Source of the DNA: Phoronis australis | Taxonomy: Eukaryota; Phoronida; Phoronidae | Direction: 5' to 3' | Assembly (NCBI GenBank): GCA_002633005.1 | Contig: NMRA01000919.1 | Location: forward strand, 1 to 64,000 | DNA: 64,000 nt | Part shown: positions 1-11,994 of the stretch, in pieces | How the letters are laid out: each line of letters begins with the position of its first letter | Position numbering within the stretch: position 1 is the stretch's first letter | Notes under the pieces: generated by a model | The model's input: only the letters and a program-made list of their open reading frames with translations | What the model was told of the DNA's origin: nothing | Databases searched by the model: none | Translations under genes and position numbers: made by a program

Positions 1-2040
1 CACTTTGGTGGGTAAAATAATAGTAATAAAATTTAGGTACTAAGTAAAACAAAACAATAATAAAAAGTAATAATAATAAAAAATAATAACTAAAATAATA
101 ATAAAAAGTCAAAAATAATTATAATAATAAATAATAATAATAATAATAATAATAACAAACCTTTGGATGTCACTGTTGACATTTTATTCGACTTTCCATG
201 AAAGATACGGAGATACTGTACTCACCCTTGGATATGTTGTTTGTTAGGCCTTTTCAAGTACTTCGTCACCGTCCCTAACCCTACCGTGTTTATCTACGCT
301 TTTGATCGGCATACTTCCTTCTGAACAACACTTAAAAAATAGGTATACTTTACCGACGCACAAAAAGAAAAATCAAAAAAAAATTAAAAAACCAACATAT
401 AATACAACTAATAAACAAACTAAAACGTACACTAAAACTTTCCTACAAATTAAATAAATAACAATTGAAAAATAAACTAATAAAATAAAAATAATAACAA
501 CAAAATGTGTTAAACATTTTAAAACACTTGTGTCAATTCTATCACATAATACTTCACATTTCGTTCTCTCGGCATAATTTACACCTATTCCCACCGCGCT
601 TAAGTTACGGTAATGCGTCAACTTTTCTTTTCGTCTAGCATCGTGGTCGGGTATTTCCCACCAAGACGATTTTCGAATAGTCGGCTACTGTAGTGGCAGA
701 TACGCGGACGTTATGATCGATGAGATCACGTCTCACATGCCTGCTAAGTTGTCCACTGCCCAGGCGCGTATAGCTTAGTCATACGAAATCTGCGCTCGAG
801 TGCCTCCAGAGCCAGGGCATGACCGGCTCTAGCTGTTTCCTTTAATTTTACGATTTTCGTATACACTAGTTCATTTCGGTGTAATTAGGTCTAAGCCAGT
901 CACTCTAACAGTTGTCCTTATCCGCTGAAGTAGGGTCGTTTTCATCTCCAACCCAGGATCCACTACACCCGGGCTATTAGTAGGCCTAAACAGTATCCAT
1001 GTTACTGCGCCAAATTTTTGAAAACGCGTCACTCACACTAGTGGGTTACATCTGCCCGTTTAGGCGTATAAATCATATCAGATTACCGGTAATGTCTGAC
1101 ATATTTTAACACAAGATTGTTAAATTACGATTTCAAAATCTTGTAACCTTTCATTTTGTTAACCTATATTGCACGCAAATGTGCCTAACCTACTTCCTAA
1201 AATTCTGTCACCAAAGCACACTGGGATCACACTAGCCCAAATTCAGTTGCAGCGCTCATTGGCCCAGATTTCATGGTAATGGGCCAGTCTGTGGTTTCAC
1301 TCTTATGTAATTACATAATAACTTGTTGCATAGTGCTGATCACCTCGTGCCAGCAATGGAACTTTCTAGACTAAATTTTCATGATACCGGAACCCTAGGC
1401 TTAATTGCATTCCTAACTAGTTGTGACCATCTTTTCCTGACATCGACAGCACAAATGTTATTTGTCCGTTTGCTTAGCTCTAGGATATTCGTTGAACACA
1501 ATGATAGGGTGCTAGGCCTTTACTGCCAATCATATTTTGTAGACTAAGTTGCTTCCTGATTTGTGTACTTGATGTTGTCTATTTTATACGACTCGGGGTA
1601 TCATTATTCCTGAGAGCCTGTTGCTCTCTCCTCTCTCGTCATGTAGTTGTGTTCTGTAGGATTTTTATAGATATTTTATTTTTCTTAGACATATAGTAGA
1701 CATGCAAGTTTCCGTACGAAGGTCTGTCTGTGGCCGATAGCTTGATACATGGTTTTAATTAATGATTTTTATCAATCGGTCAGTTTTCATCTTTAAAGCA
1801 TCAGCAAATAAATAGGACTGTTTGAATAATGATTTTAGATCTGTTCATAATATTTATTTGAAATGACATCTCCCATGCTGATGGTGTTTTACCTTTCCTG
1901 CACCATTACTTCTTTTCTAACTTATATAAAAAATAAAAAAATAAAAACAAATCAAACTATTTAAAAAAAACTAAATAACAAATATAAAAACTAAATAAAA
2001 AATATATATTTAAAAAAACTAAAATAATATAAAAAAATNC
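1..2040. other. AT-rich intergenic DNA, no gene seen
   Basis: No open frame here resembles a known protein and no exon with convincing splice sites was found. Positions 61-155 are simple A/T-rich trinucleotide sequence (AAT/ATA units). About 1925-2038 is again A/T-only low-complexity sequence ending at a single N (2039), which probably marks an assembly patch. Confidence 0.5.
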
Positions 2041-2048
2041 TGTTTGGT

Positions 2049-2192
2049 GTACCCACTTGGTACTTTATATGATATTTGCCCATTTGGCAGTTTGTACCCA
2101 CTTGGTACTTGTTATCGAATTTGCCGCTTTGCTCGACCCAGTTGGTAGGCAATCGGCCAATACCCATTTGGTATTATGTACCCATTTGGTAC
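2049..2192. repeat. Cluster of TACCCANTTGGTA imperfect palindromes
   Basis: Five short blocks related to TACCCA-N-TTGGTA occur at about 2049-2063, 2094-2108, 2135-2148, 2161-2173 and 2179-2192. Each is nearly self-complementary at its ends (TACC...GGTA). Spacing is about 45, 41, 26 and 18 bp, so this is not a simple fixed-period tandem array. The function is unknown; a decayed minisatellite or a dyad-recognising protein-binding cluster are both possible. Confidence 0.5.
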
Positions 2193-2199
2193 TATGCTA

Positions 2200-3490
2200 A
2201 CCTGTGCCACTTAGTATCCGATACTCAGTTACACTTTGGGTATTGGAAATGTGTGTGTTGTCTCTTGTAATTAAGGAACCCATCTGGTTCCTTCTGTGAA
2301 ATATTTATTTGTAGAGCTGTGACCCTGAAATTCCCAATACAACTTAAAATATTTATTATTCTTGTTGTTTTATTTGTCCCCAATAATTACTATTTTCAGA
2401 AAGAAAGGGTGTATATAATAAGTATTGTATAACACTGCACTTTTATTTTTCACGGCCATATCAATTCTTTAAACGCATTACTTGTCTGCAAATATGCAAG
2501 TTATTTGAGACAACTTCAAATCTTTGTTACCCATTATCAAGCCGTTTTATATTTAAAACTTTTAGCAGTTTTTAGCTCCGATTCCAGATTCATGGGTCTG
2601 CCAAGCATACTTCTAGTCTAAGGCTGAAGGAACATTTTCTCAGACTTTTTATTTTTCTTGTAATAGAAGATATGAAGACTTGGGTCATTTGAAAATGATG
2701 GATAAATTTTTTGTTGTTTAAGAGTAATTGCAAATCGTAAGGCACCATCAAAAATGCATTTTTCACAAAAAATGGCAGTCATTTGTATTCATAAACGACT
2801 TGCAAAATTTCAAGGCGTGAGTTAGAACTATTCAGTCTCTGAGAATTCAGAAAATGTAATATATTTTTAAGGTTTACAATTGATAGCAAAACAGTTAAAT
2901 GAAATAAACTTTAAGGAAATTCATGAAGATTAAGAATTACCTCACCATGCTCTTTCCCCCAAACACTTTTACCTGGTATGGCCACCAATTCAGTTGCACC
3001 AAATTTTACAACCCCAACCCCCTATGCCAATCCCCCGTTAAGGACCTGAATAAGTAAATTAAAAAATTGACTTACACATCTTTCTTTAAATGTAGCTGTT
3101 CCTTTTCAAAGGCTTTGTTAGTTGTCTCTGATATAGAGAGTAAGCTTTGAAAACAGATCTGCACTGGTTAGCTGCAGTCAAATGCTTAAAACCAATTTTT
3201 GCCCATTCAGGAACGGTGCAGAAGTGATGCATATCTCCTCTGCTCGGTACAAGCCCTCAAATCTAAAAACCAAAGGTCACGTGAAAACAGACATGATAGA
3301 TTCCTATTTCAATGTGTAATAGATTTCCGGAAGACATAAGATAGGGATTAAACAAATAGTCTAATGGAAATTTGTCACGTACCCTTTGCCATTGGGCTTG
3401 GATTGTAAGCTTAACTCACTAACCGATATCGAGTTGATATTCAGCATTGATTGATGTAACTGTCACTGATAAACCTGTTAAAATCATTCC
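2200..3490. other. Intergenic DNA, nothing recognised
   Basis: Stop-rich in all frames, without recognisable domain, RNA gene or transposon coding sequence. Confidence 0.5.
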
Positions 3491-3494
3491 AAAC

Positions 3495-3653
3495 CAGTGG
3501 CAGATTTAGAGGGGGGCCCACGATTGCCATGGCACCCCCTAAAATTCTCCCAGTTTACATTTGTCAGATGGGGGGTGCAAATGTCTAACGGATAAAATCC
3601 TGGCTAAAACTCTGTCATGCCCCCCATCTAGCTCAAAATCCTGGATCCCCCTG
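3495..3653. mobile_element. Small element with GGCGGATYTAGG-type termini
   Basis: The segment begins CAGTGGCAGATTTAG and ends with the inverted form (CCTGGATCCCCCTG), with G-runs on one side and C-runs on the other. Related ends occur at 11034-11359, 41898-41930 and 52693, so this is a dispersed non-coding TIR family in this genome. No transposase is visible and the superfamily is not assigned. Confidence 0.45.
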
Positions 3654-3813
3654 CAAACAATAATACTGCTTTGAAGTACGAAAGGATCCCGAGTGCTAGG
3701 TCACGTATCGTAACAAGCATGACAACAAACAAAGATTAACCCGACTGGCGACTGCTGCGAAGTCGACATCGGCAAGTACCTCAGTTAACAGGCATCAGTA
3801 GAATAAACATGGG

Positions 3814-3857
<44 letters not shown>

Positions 3858-4160
3858 TGTTTATTGTACCTCGTAGACTTTGCCTACTCATACATAAATA
3901 CATAAATTCAAGCGTATATTCAGAATATTTACACAGAGAGCAGTTCTTTTCTTAAAGTCATAGCCTTCTGAATATACAATGTGAGGCGCTGGATGCTTAC
4001 ATGATTTTTCTGTTGGAATAATCGTTAAAATAATCGCAGACCTTACCTTTGTATATAGAAACACCCTTTTTACACAATCTCAGATTCAGTTGGCAAGGCT
4101 GCAAGCCATTTCACCATGTATTTAAAGGGCTCGCGAAATCGAGGCTGCTTAATCTAACAC
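3814..4160 (-). repeat. (ATA)n tract, possible LINE 3' end
   Basis: An ATA/AAT tract (3814-3856) lies immediately beside AATAAACATT read on the minus strand, an arrangement typical of the 3' end of a CR1-like LINE with a microsatellite tail. No RT coding sequence is visible in the 300 bp upstream on that strand, so the LINE reading is tentative. Confidence 0.3.
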
Positions 4161-4214
4161 CACTAGTACACGCTCGCCCTATAATTAATGAAAAGTTCCG
4201 AATAATCCCATTTT

Positions 4215-4296
4215 CTTGGTACTGGTTCACGTGCATCCATCATGATTCGATACGTGTCTTCCTTGACCCAGTTTGAGCACACCGGACAACGAACAC
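4215..4296 (-). pseudogene. Short repeated coding-like segment with CPVC motif
   Basis: Read on the minus strand this encodes VRCPVCSNWVKEDTYRIM followed by MDAREPVPR. An 82-bp direct copy with few changes lies at 44872-44953 and translates to nearly the same peptide, but with a stop codon inside. A Cys-X2-Cys knuckle and conservation of the reading frame between copies suggest a fragment of a repeat-encoded protein. The family is not recognised. No splice sites were found. Confidence 0.35.
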
Positions 4297-4299
4297 GGA

Positions 4300-7200
4300 A
4301 AAAATGTTCCCTCCAATTTGGCAAAGGGGGCAAAAAAGGTCCGCCTCCGAGAAACAAGAAGTCCGAGGAAACGAGACAAAAGTCTATGAAAAAGGTGCTA
4401 ACGCGCAATTCACAGCTCTGAACGTGTTATCCCGTTTTTTTGTTAGTAAAAGGTCCACATCGCCAAAAATTCGAGTCCCCAAACTTGAAATTAAACTCCG
4501 GGTGCGCGCATGCCACTACATACGTACCCAGGCCTTAATACACTGTAAGTATCAGAAGACCGTAAACAGGACAGAATATAAAAATGATGGTTGTCCTCAG
4601 GTAAGACAGTTGCAGATTTTAATAACTTGCAAGGCTACATAACATATGACCCATCTCTTAAAATCTACAGAAACAACTTATGTACCGTCTCAATATAACA
4701 TTGTGGGGTGTAGCTTCATGGGGTATCCCGTCTTCCTGCCCTGGCTATACCAATAAATCTTCGAATTTGTGTCCACTCTGTAAAAATGTACAACTATTAA
4801 TCTTGTAGTCACTTTTTGAGATTCTTCGTTGCTAGAAACCAACATATATCCTGAAGAGTATAAGGTCACTAAACCCTTAAAGAAATATCGGACTAATAAG
4901 GAAAGTCAAGCTAAGACCATGAAACATCGACTTAAGTGGGTGTTCTAGGGACCAAATGAAGTTGAACAATATCGCTTCTGCGATCGGATTCTCACCCACA
5001 AAATCATGTTATTTCAGTTTCAATTTTTAAACCTCGAGAGACCAAAAAGTATATCATTAACTATGGGACTAATCTTTATACTGGAAATCAAATTTTTTCT
5101 GATGTTATCTGCTGTAACTAAAGGTAAGTGTTCAGACCATTTTTAAAATTCTGTGCTCAAGTATTCAATGATTTTTTTGGATGATTTTCTAAAAATCCTA
5201 GTTTGCACTTGATGATCCTAACGTTAAAGTATGAGTTATTACTTGAAATCCCGTGTTGTTACCAATATTGGTTCCTACATACTACACAGTACACGTCGAC
5301 TAACATGGTTCATCAGCAAGATGGCGTACCACTCCGCGCAACGAAAATCACGTGACGTCAACTCAAGGTATTTATCTCATCGGGTGCCCCAACCAATATT
5401 TCAAAACAGAAAAGCACTCACTTTGGTTGTTTGATCGAGTTGGGTCGATTAGCGCAGCAAAATGTTTCATTTTATGATTATGACTATGCGCGGCTATGAA
5501 AAGGTCTTGAAATTACGGATCATGAACTCAGCAAAATGCTTTTTCACAAGTTTCCGCGACAACTTCTTCGTCCAGGTAGGCCTATAGCTCTAATCTGACT
5601 TTTTATATTCAGAACCTCTCTGTGTCTTCAGATACAGTGTGTTGCTTAACGGAAAATCTCTACCGCAATGTCATATGTCAGCCACCGTAAAAGACCAACT
5701 AAAGAGTAGCCATTTTGCGAATTACATTAACCACCGAACAACAGGCATCATAAGACCACTGTATAAACCAGTCACAAACCATAGCTACTCACATGATTGT
5801 GCTGGCGGTTTTCAAAGAAGTTTGACAAAGTGTGGAATGTGCGCCCTTCCTCTGTTCTGTTCACGTTTCCTCCACAAGAATTGGCAACCCAAAATCAAAG
5901 AAATTTGTAAGTATAAAGACCACCGTCAAACTGGAGACTTCACGCAACGAAAGAAAAGTTTTGAGTCATTTCACATCACAAGACTTATAGATGGGCACAG
6001 AAACTTTATTCTCTTGTATTTTTGACCCTTTCACTCTCACTGAAAACAAGGCTAAACTAAAAGAATAGGGGCTAAAAACGCAAAATCGGTACTTTTCAAT
6101 CCAAAGCCAACACTACCTTGCCGATGCTCGACTAAATCCAATATTAGATTCCGAAAGCAAATTTCCTACCGACTCCAAAAATGTGGTGCAAATGTACTGT
6201 CAACCAACAAGTTTTTTTACAAATCTGGCTTGTTTGAGGGCTACCTGAAATCGCGGCCAATTTCTCAGTTGCTACTCAACAATGCACAATTGCAACAGGG
6301 GGCCACCATCTTGAAGAAGAGGGCAGCTACAGCCGAGCAAGTGGTGTTTTTCATTCTCAGCATGTTCACGAACATTAACAAACCACATTCGCTGAGCTTA
6401 CATGCAATGCCTACCTACAAAATGCCCCCAAACTTATCTTACCCCAAAATTTTAACATTTTGCGGGTGCAAATTGGCTGCGGCTACAGCCCAACTGTACA
6501 GTGACACCCAACATCTCCGAGTCGAAGGTCAGTCTCGTTTCTAAGTCAACCAATGGCATTTAAATACAAACTAGCTTAGGTCATTAGGTTAACAAATCGG
6601 ATGGTGTCGAGAGCAAGGAGTGAGTGTGGAAAATGTTGACATTTTTGCATATACCGGGTACTGCCGGCTTCTTTCATAAAACAACCTTTTCTGTTTTGGT
6701 TTGGAACTTGTACGCTAGTGCTATATTCAATTAAAATTTGCAATATTTGGACAAAATTGTATTCGACGGTTTAAAAACCTTGTGAAGAGTCTGACAATAC
6801 ATGTATTTACAAACGGGTTATATGTCTACTGTCAATTGAATTTGCCAATAAAAGGCCATCAATATTTTTTCATCAAATACACAATTGTTTACGTTTGTCA
6901 CAGCCATACTTTGTATAAACAGCAGATGCCAATTCATCGCGTTTTCTCAGCCAGATATTGCTTAAACAATAGTGGTTTGTGTCATATTTTAGAGTTGATG
7001 GTGATATCGATGTTTTCGCAAATTAAGTAAGGATGCGACGGGTCAGAAAGATTTAGGCTAGTGTCGGTTACTTCCACCCTCCAGAGTGTTCGTGTATCTG
7101 ATCTCACGATTCATATCTTAAGAGCTACATAAATCTTATATATTGTTGTCCACAGTAAAAATATTCACAATTTTGTCTCTTGTTAGAAAGCGTTATGAGA

Positions 7201-7800
7201 AATGTTGAGAACTGTGTTTTTTAAATAAGTTTAGAAACAAAATTTATAAGCTGTCAAAATCACTAATGCAATTCCATTAATCTGTGTATGCCAATTTTTG
7301 CTTGTTCGATGTTGCCGTTTTCATTGTCTATTAGAGACATCTATCCAAACTGTAATTGACACAATATTTATATGTCTAAGATATGCGTTACAGCCCTAGA
7401 ATTAGGTGAGGTTAGGTGGGCAGCAAAATGCCTGTGTGAGCAGTGTCTATTAAATTTGCAGTGTTTAGAATATGTGAAGGCAATTAGATGAAAATGGAAG
7501 TGGTATTTATGTTCGAACCATTATTTATTACGTTACAATGGGAATTTTATAAAACACAGTCTCTGAAAATATGGACATCGTAATTAAAGAGATTTTATGA
7601 AATTTGTTGCCAAGAATAATGCAACAGATAATCTGACTACAGTGCAGAATGTACACACTATGGATCATACTGGTGTTGTACACGAGAGAGTGTACAATGC
7701 AGATATCATAGATATGGATAGATTGTGGTTGGAATGATAATGCAGAATACAGCAAAACAAGTGGACTCGTTTCATATTCAATATAAAATTACTAGGGGTC
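4300..7800. other. Intergenic DNA, no gene supported
   Basis: Open frames of 60-130 codons exist on both strands but none shows domain motifs, compositional bias of coding sequence or usable flanking splice sites. Nothing else was recognised. Confidence 0.45.
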
Positions 7801-8010
7801 TGGTTCATGAAATGTGACTGATGGCTTAAGACAGAAATTTAGTGTTATGCTCTACATAGCAAAATAATAAAGTATTTGGGAATATACCCAGCATTGGTAA
7901 TTACTGAGAACATTGGTGCAAATTATTGCAGGCAATGTTGTGCTAATAATATCATGACTAAACCTTCATTTGTCAATTGTTTTGAGTCTTTAGTCACTTT
8001 TCATGAAACG
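7801..8010. mobile_element. MITE with TTCATGAAA termini, copy 1
   Basis: The left end carries GGTTCATGAAATGTGACT and the right end the inverse (AGTCACTTTTCATGAAAC). A second copy, in inverted orientation, is at 62077-62334; inner sequence such as the GAGCATAACAC-CAAATTTCTGTC stretch is shared. It is non-coding and about 210 bp long, as expected of a miniature inverted-repeat element. Confidence 0.6.
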
Positions 8011-8233
8011 CACCCCCGAAGCAATAGAATCATATTACAGATTAGAGTGCACGAACTGCAGTTATGAAGTACAGGTTGGTGTTACATTGGCAAGATTTAA
8101 GCAAGGGATACTGTATATATGTTGATAGATATTACGGATCACAACGTACTAAAATGATTTTTAGGTTACGAAATACATCGTACCATAATGCAGCAATGTA
8201 CATGTATAAATACACAAATCCTACCGAGAGTGT

Positions 8234-8340
8234 CGTAGATGAAGTAATATCCCACGAGACATTATTCTGCGTATCGACCGACTCCAAATTTTGACGTCGA
8301 TACGCGGAATAATGTCGAGTGGGATAAAACTTCATCTACG
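8234..8340. repeat. Long imperfect hairpin
   Basis: Arms of about 44 bp (8234-8277 and 8297-8340) are inverted copies with a few mismatches around a 19-bp loop. A third, direct copy of the arm (starting TGAAGTAATATGCCACTCGA) lies at about 8392-8433, and a shorter match (TGAAGTAATATCCC) precedes the gypsy gag remnant at about 13893. The set may be part of an LTR. Confidence 0.55.
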
Positions 8341-8470
8341 CCAATCGAGGTACAATTGTATTTATCCAATACGCTTCGAATTCATGGCGTACATGAAGTA
8401 ATATGCCACTCGACATTATTCCGCGCATTGACCTCGACCTTCGGTGTCGGTGAATACACGGTGATGACAC

Positions 8471-8479
8471 TATATAAAG
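8471..8479 (+). promoter_or_regulatory. TATA box candidate (TATATAAAG)
   Basis: TATATAAAG stands about 40 bp downstream of the third copy of the hairpin arm, followed by a GC-richer stretch. It could be the promoter of an LTR that includes the hairpin repeats. No gene start is seen downstream. Confidence 0.3.
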
Positions 8480-8499
8480 ACACGTGGCATGCCATAGAT

Positions 8500-10680
8500 A
8501 GATAAATGGACGCGGACACTGAAGACTGATAAGTAAGATGCAAATAAATGATTATCGTAAGTAATATCGAAGGCTACGAAATTTTGCATTTACGCAATGA
8601 AATTTAAAATCGTCATTTCTTTAGTGATGCCGTCAAGTGGCAGGATGTTTTGCAGCATAATACATGTAAATGGGACATGCACCTAAATGAAAACTATTCA
8701 TGCAACGACATGCGTACTTTTAAGTGGTGTGGCGAATCCACTTCGCATTAGAAATTTTCAACAGTGTCAGAGTGCAGGTTAGGTATCTACAGGGTACAAA
8801 TTGCCAAAGTTTATGCAGTTGAGGGTCTTACAGAGCACCTCATCTGTATAGGTCTTCTGGTGACTAAGCTTGACGATGTAATGTTGCAGTATATCATACC
8901 ATGGCAATCCGAAAGGATATCTGCCACGTTGACTCATGCACGAGCAGAACGGCTTGGGTGAGGCAGTAACACATCGACAATCACTAGGCATATGCGAAGG
9001 AGGAACTATAGCAACGGTGAACGCTTGAGGATCACTGACACTGTTAACAACAGTGATAATAAAGGATTAATAGATTTCCAATTTCAATACTTGTCTTATT
9101 GGCAGCAGGTCCACAACTACCTCGTGAAAGTGCTTGAAAGGAATTTCACACTATACATATAAAAATGTTGTTGTGGTGTTATTCTCGTGAATTAAAGATA
9201 ATCTTTCCATTACATTCATCAATTTAGAACCCAGCATGAGTTTCGTCTGTCGAAACATATCATTATAATATAAAAATTACGTAACTCTCAGCCCTGTTTG
9301 TGTTTGACTTATTTTAGATTTAATTTTTCAAATGGACGGGGATTCAGCGGAAACCTCATTACATATGGCAGCAGCCGCGTGAATGCTGTCATTCACCACG
9401 GCAGCCATTTTAGGTGGTGCTGCACCACCAAAAATAAAATCTAATCTAAAAATTCATATTAAATCCAATTAATTTCAAAACTATTTGGAGTTGTGTTGAA
9501 TGAGCATCATTTGGGATTAGGTTTCAACTGAACTAACTTAAAAATCCGTTTTATGAAATTTTTAACTCAAATAAAGCAGAAAGTGTATTTTAAGGGACGA
9601 CCACTAAATCGAATTCTAAAATGTGTAGAGATGGAAGTGGTGTGGTTTGAGAGATTCCCTATGGCATGCAACATTACGCACAAATATCGGCAATAGCGGG
9701 ATATAACGTGCCCGAATTTTGAGAACCAGTTTGATGCCCTTGATTCAGTGGAGAAAACTCATTCCCAAAATACGAACACGTAATATCCGACCCTTACCCA
9801 AATACTGACAATAGATCAGCGATTTCCCAACTTCTTATGAAGTTGAAAATACATTTGAAGCCTTAGACTCTTCAAGTGCAAGTTGCTTGTAGGCCTTCGC
9901 ATTCACGGATCACTTTTTCTTAATAAATATTTAATTCTTAAGTATTATATGAATCCTCAAGGACCAACTACAGAACGGAAAATCCATGCTATGGAACAAT
10001 GCGCAAGAGACATTTTTGAACAATTTTAAATTTCAATTTGAATGTAAAATTAAGAGTTTCCGGAACAAAAGGATATCTCGTTTTTATAATAAAAACATTT
10101 TTCAGTAAATGTACACAAAAGAATTAATTCACAGGGAAGACAAAAGCCTCTGTTGTTGACATTTAATGGGCGGCGGACCAAAGGCGGCTGAGGGGGGCTA
10201 TAGGTGCGGCTCCCACGGACATGGCTAGTGCTGAAGCTGAGGGGCTATAGGCCCCACTTATTTCAGTGCTGCGCTACCCATGCAACTCCCTTGTGTGAAA
10301 AAATAATTCACTCTGATACGGATCTCTGAGGCATGACTATTGTCGAAGGATTTTACCTACACGGTCACAAAACAGGTGCCCACCAAGTCAAGCTTAAAAT
10401 AACCATAAGTCGATTGGAAGTCCTCACAGTGAAAGCGTAAAATCAAGTGCAATCTACATCACACTCGAATTGCATGTTAAACGTTAACTCGCACACGTCG
10501 AATTTGCGACCGCGTGAACAAACTTTTCTTAAAAATAATACAGCCAATATAACTTTACGGAAATCAAGCCCTTCGAAAGAATTTATTCGACGTTTTACTT
10601 TTGTCTTCTCACTCCGCCTTTGCATTGTTAAACCTACCGCTAACACCTCACTACATGTAGCTCCCTGCGTGACCGCTAGG
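8500..10680. other. Intergenic DNA, nothing recognised
   Basis: No coding exon supported. AATAAA occurs near 9058 and a small GGCAGCC/GGTGGTGC hairpin near 9400-9430. No homology to the other repeats in the window was noticed. Confidence 0.4.
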
Positions 10681-10689
10681 GGGTAAAGA

Positions 10690-11515
10690 ACACTCAGTTA
10701 TCATTCAGTAGCACGCGTTTTGTCACTGGCTGATGTAACCTCGGCAGCCATTGGTTAGATTTACGACAAAGATAGGAAATCGCGACAATGAACGTGACGT
10801 GACTGCAAATATTTCGTTTCTGCAGTAATGTTTAATAGCCGCACACACATCTGGCAGATTTAGCCGGTGGGTTATTCTTACTGTGTATATACAACGGGAC
10901 AGCAACGTAAACAAAAGTCAGCGTCAATAGAAAAATGCACTCGGAAAAAGCACAATCGCATCTTTCCCATTCACATTTCTTGAGCATGAATTAAACACCA
11001 ATATGTCTGTACAACAGATCACAAACTATTATACATAGGCGGATTTAGGGGGGGCACGAGGCCCGCCCCCCGAGCTGCCTCAAGCAAAATGAAAGAGCAA
11101 CAGTGCGAAGCGTGAGAAAATGTGGAAATGTCGAGTTCAGGAAGTAGGACCGCTAGCGGGTGAACGTCCAGGTTGCCGAGGAATGACTGCTCCCGTTTTT
11201 TTTTTAGTCGAACGGTAGATTTTCCTGAACAGAAGGTGCACCTCCGCGGACCTGAGCACATGCAATTATGCAATTGCCACTCACACCTTGTCCACCTTGT
11301 CCAATTTCCCGGGACAACATGTTGGGCACCCCTTTCTGATATCCTAGATCCGCCACTGCTGTATCCACATTTACTTCCTCCATCAGTCATGCCAATTTGT
11401 TTACGTAAAGCTCCAGTTGTTGAGAGTTCTCCCAGCCAATCAGAAACGCCAGTGTAAAAGGAATCCTCGAGGCAAACTAAATACCTCCGTGTTCTCTGCC
11501 CTCTAGCGGACACGC
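10690..11515. repeat. Dispersed repeat, copy 1 (interrupted)
   Basis: Several blocks match 50660-52690 in the same order: GATGTAACCTCGGCAG, ATTTCGTTTCTGCAGT, GTCTGTACAACAGA, TCATGCCA-TTTGTTT and CCAATCAGAAACGCC. This copy is interrupted by the GGCGGATTTAGG element at 11034-11359; the other copy is interrupted by a LINE instead. It encodes no recognisable protein. It could be a large non-autonomous transposon or an old segmental duplicate. Confidence 0.6.
11034..11359. mobile_element. GGCGGATTTAGG-type TIR element inserted in repeat copy 1
   Basis: The left end reads ATAGGCGGATTTAGGGGG and the right end CCTAGATCCGCCACTG, an inverted pair. The element is absent from the equivalent place in the 50.7-kb copy of the surrounding repeat, so it inserted after the two copies separated. 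It has no coding capacity of its own, although a long minus-strand open frame happens to run through it. Confidence 0.6.
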
Positions 11516-11994
11516 AATGAGCCAGCGAGGGATTCGTAATTCTTAGAGGAAGATAAAAAGAGGCAAAATATAACCGGTAAGACAATTTGTGGTTTTCTAA
11601 AGGTATCAAGGAAATTTGATTTGGTTAGTACTAACGCACTGAACAAGAATTTTCCTCCCATTCTTTTGGTTAACATTCATTTCACCAAGTGGTTTAAAGC
11701 CCTCTCATTGGTGAACCTTCAGCTTTCTTTAATATCTGAGTATTAGCTAAAAATTACCGTGATGAGATTTCATTCATAAACATGATGACCATATGCCTTC
11801 AAACCATGACTGCAAGGCATTTAGTGCGCACATAGTAGTTTGCAATGAAGAGGTTTTCCAGCAGCCGTGTTGGTTGTCTCATGCCTACAGAGGGACTACT
11901 ATTGTTCCGTGAAGAAAAAAAAATTGTTTACAACAGTCATTGCTGAATGTTTCTGGCAATTATTCACTCGTTCAACACAATAGTCATTGCTAAC

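Noticed and set aside
4304-4642. 112-codon plus-strand frame
   Set aside because: No domain, no splice context, and its start overlaps a repeat edge.
11019-11609. 196-codon minus-strand open frame, the longest real one on that strand
   Set aside because: It runs through the GGCGGATTTAGG element and the surrounding non-coding repeat; the peptide has no domain and is interrupted in the second repeat copy.
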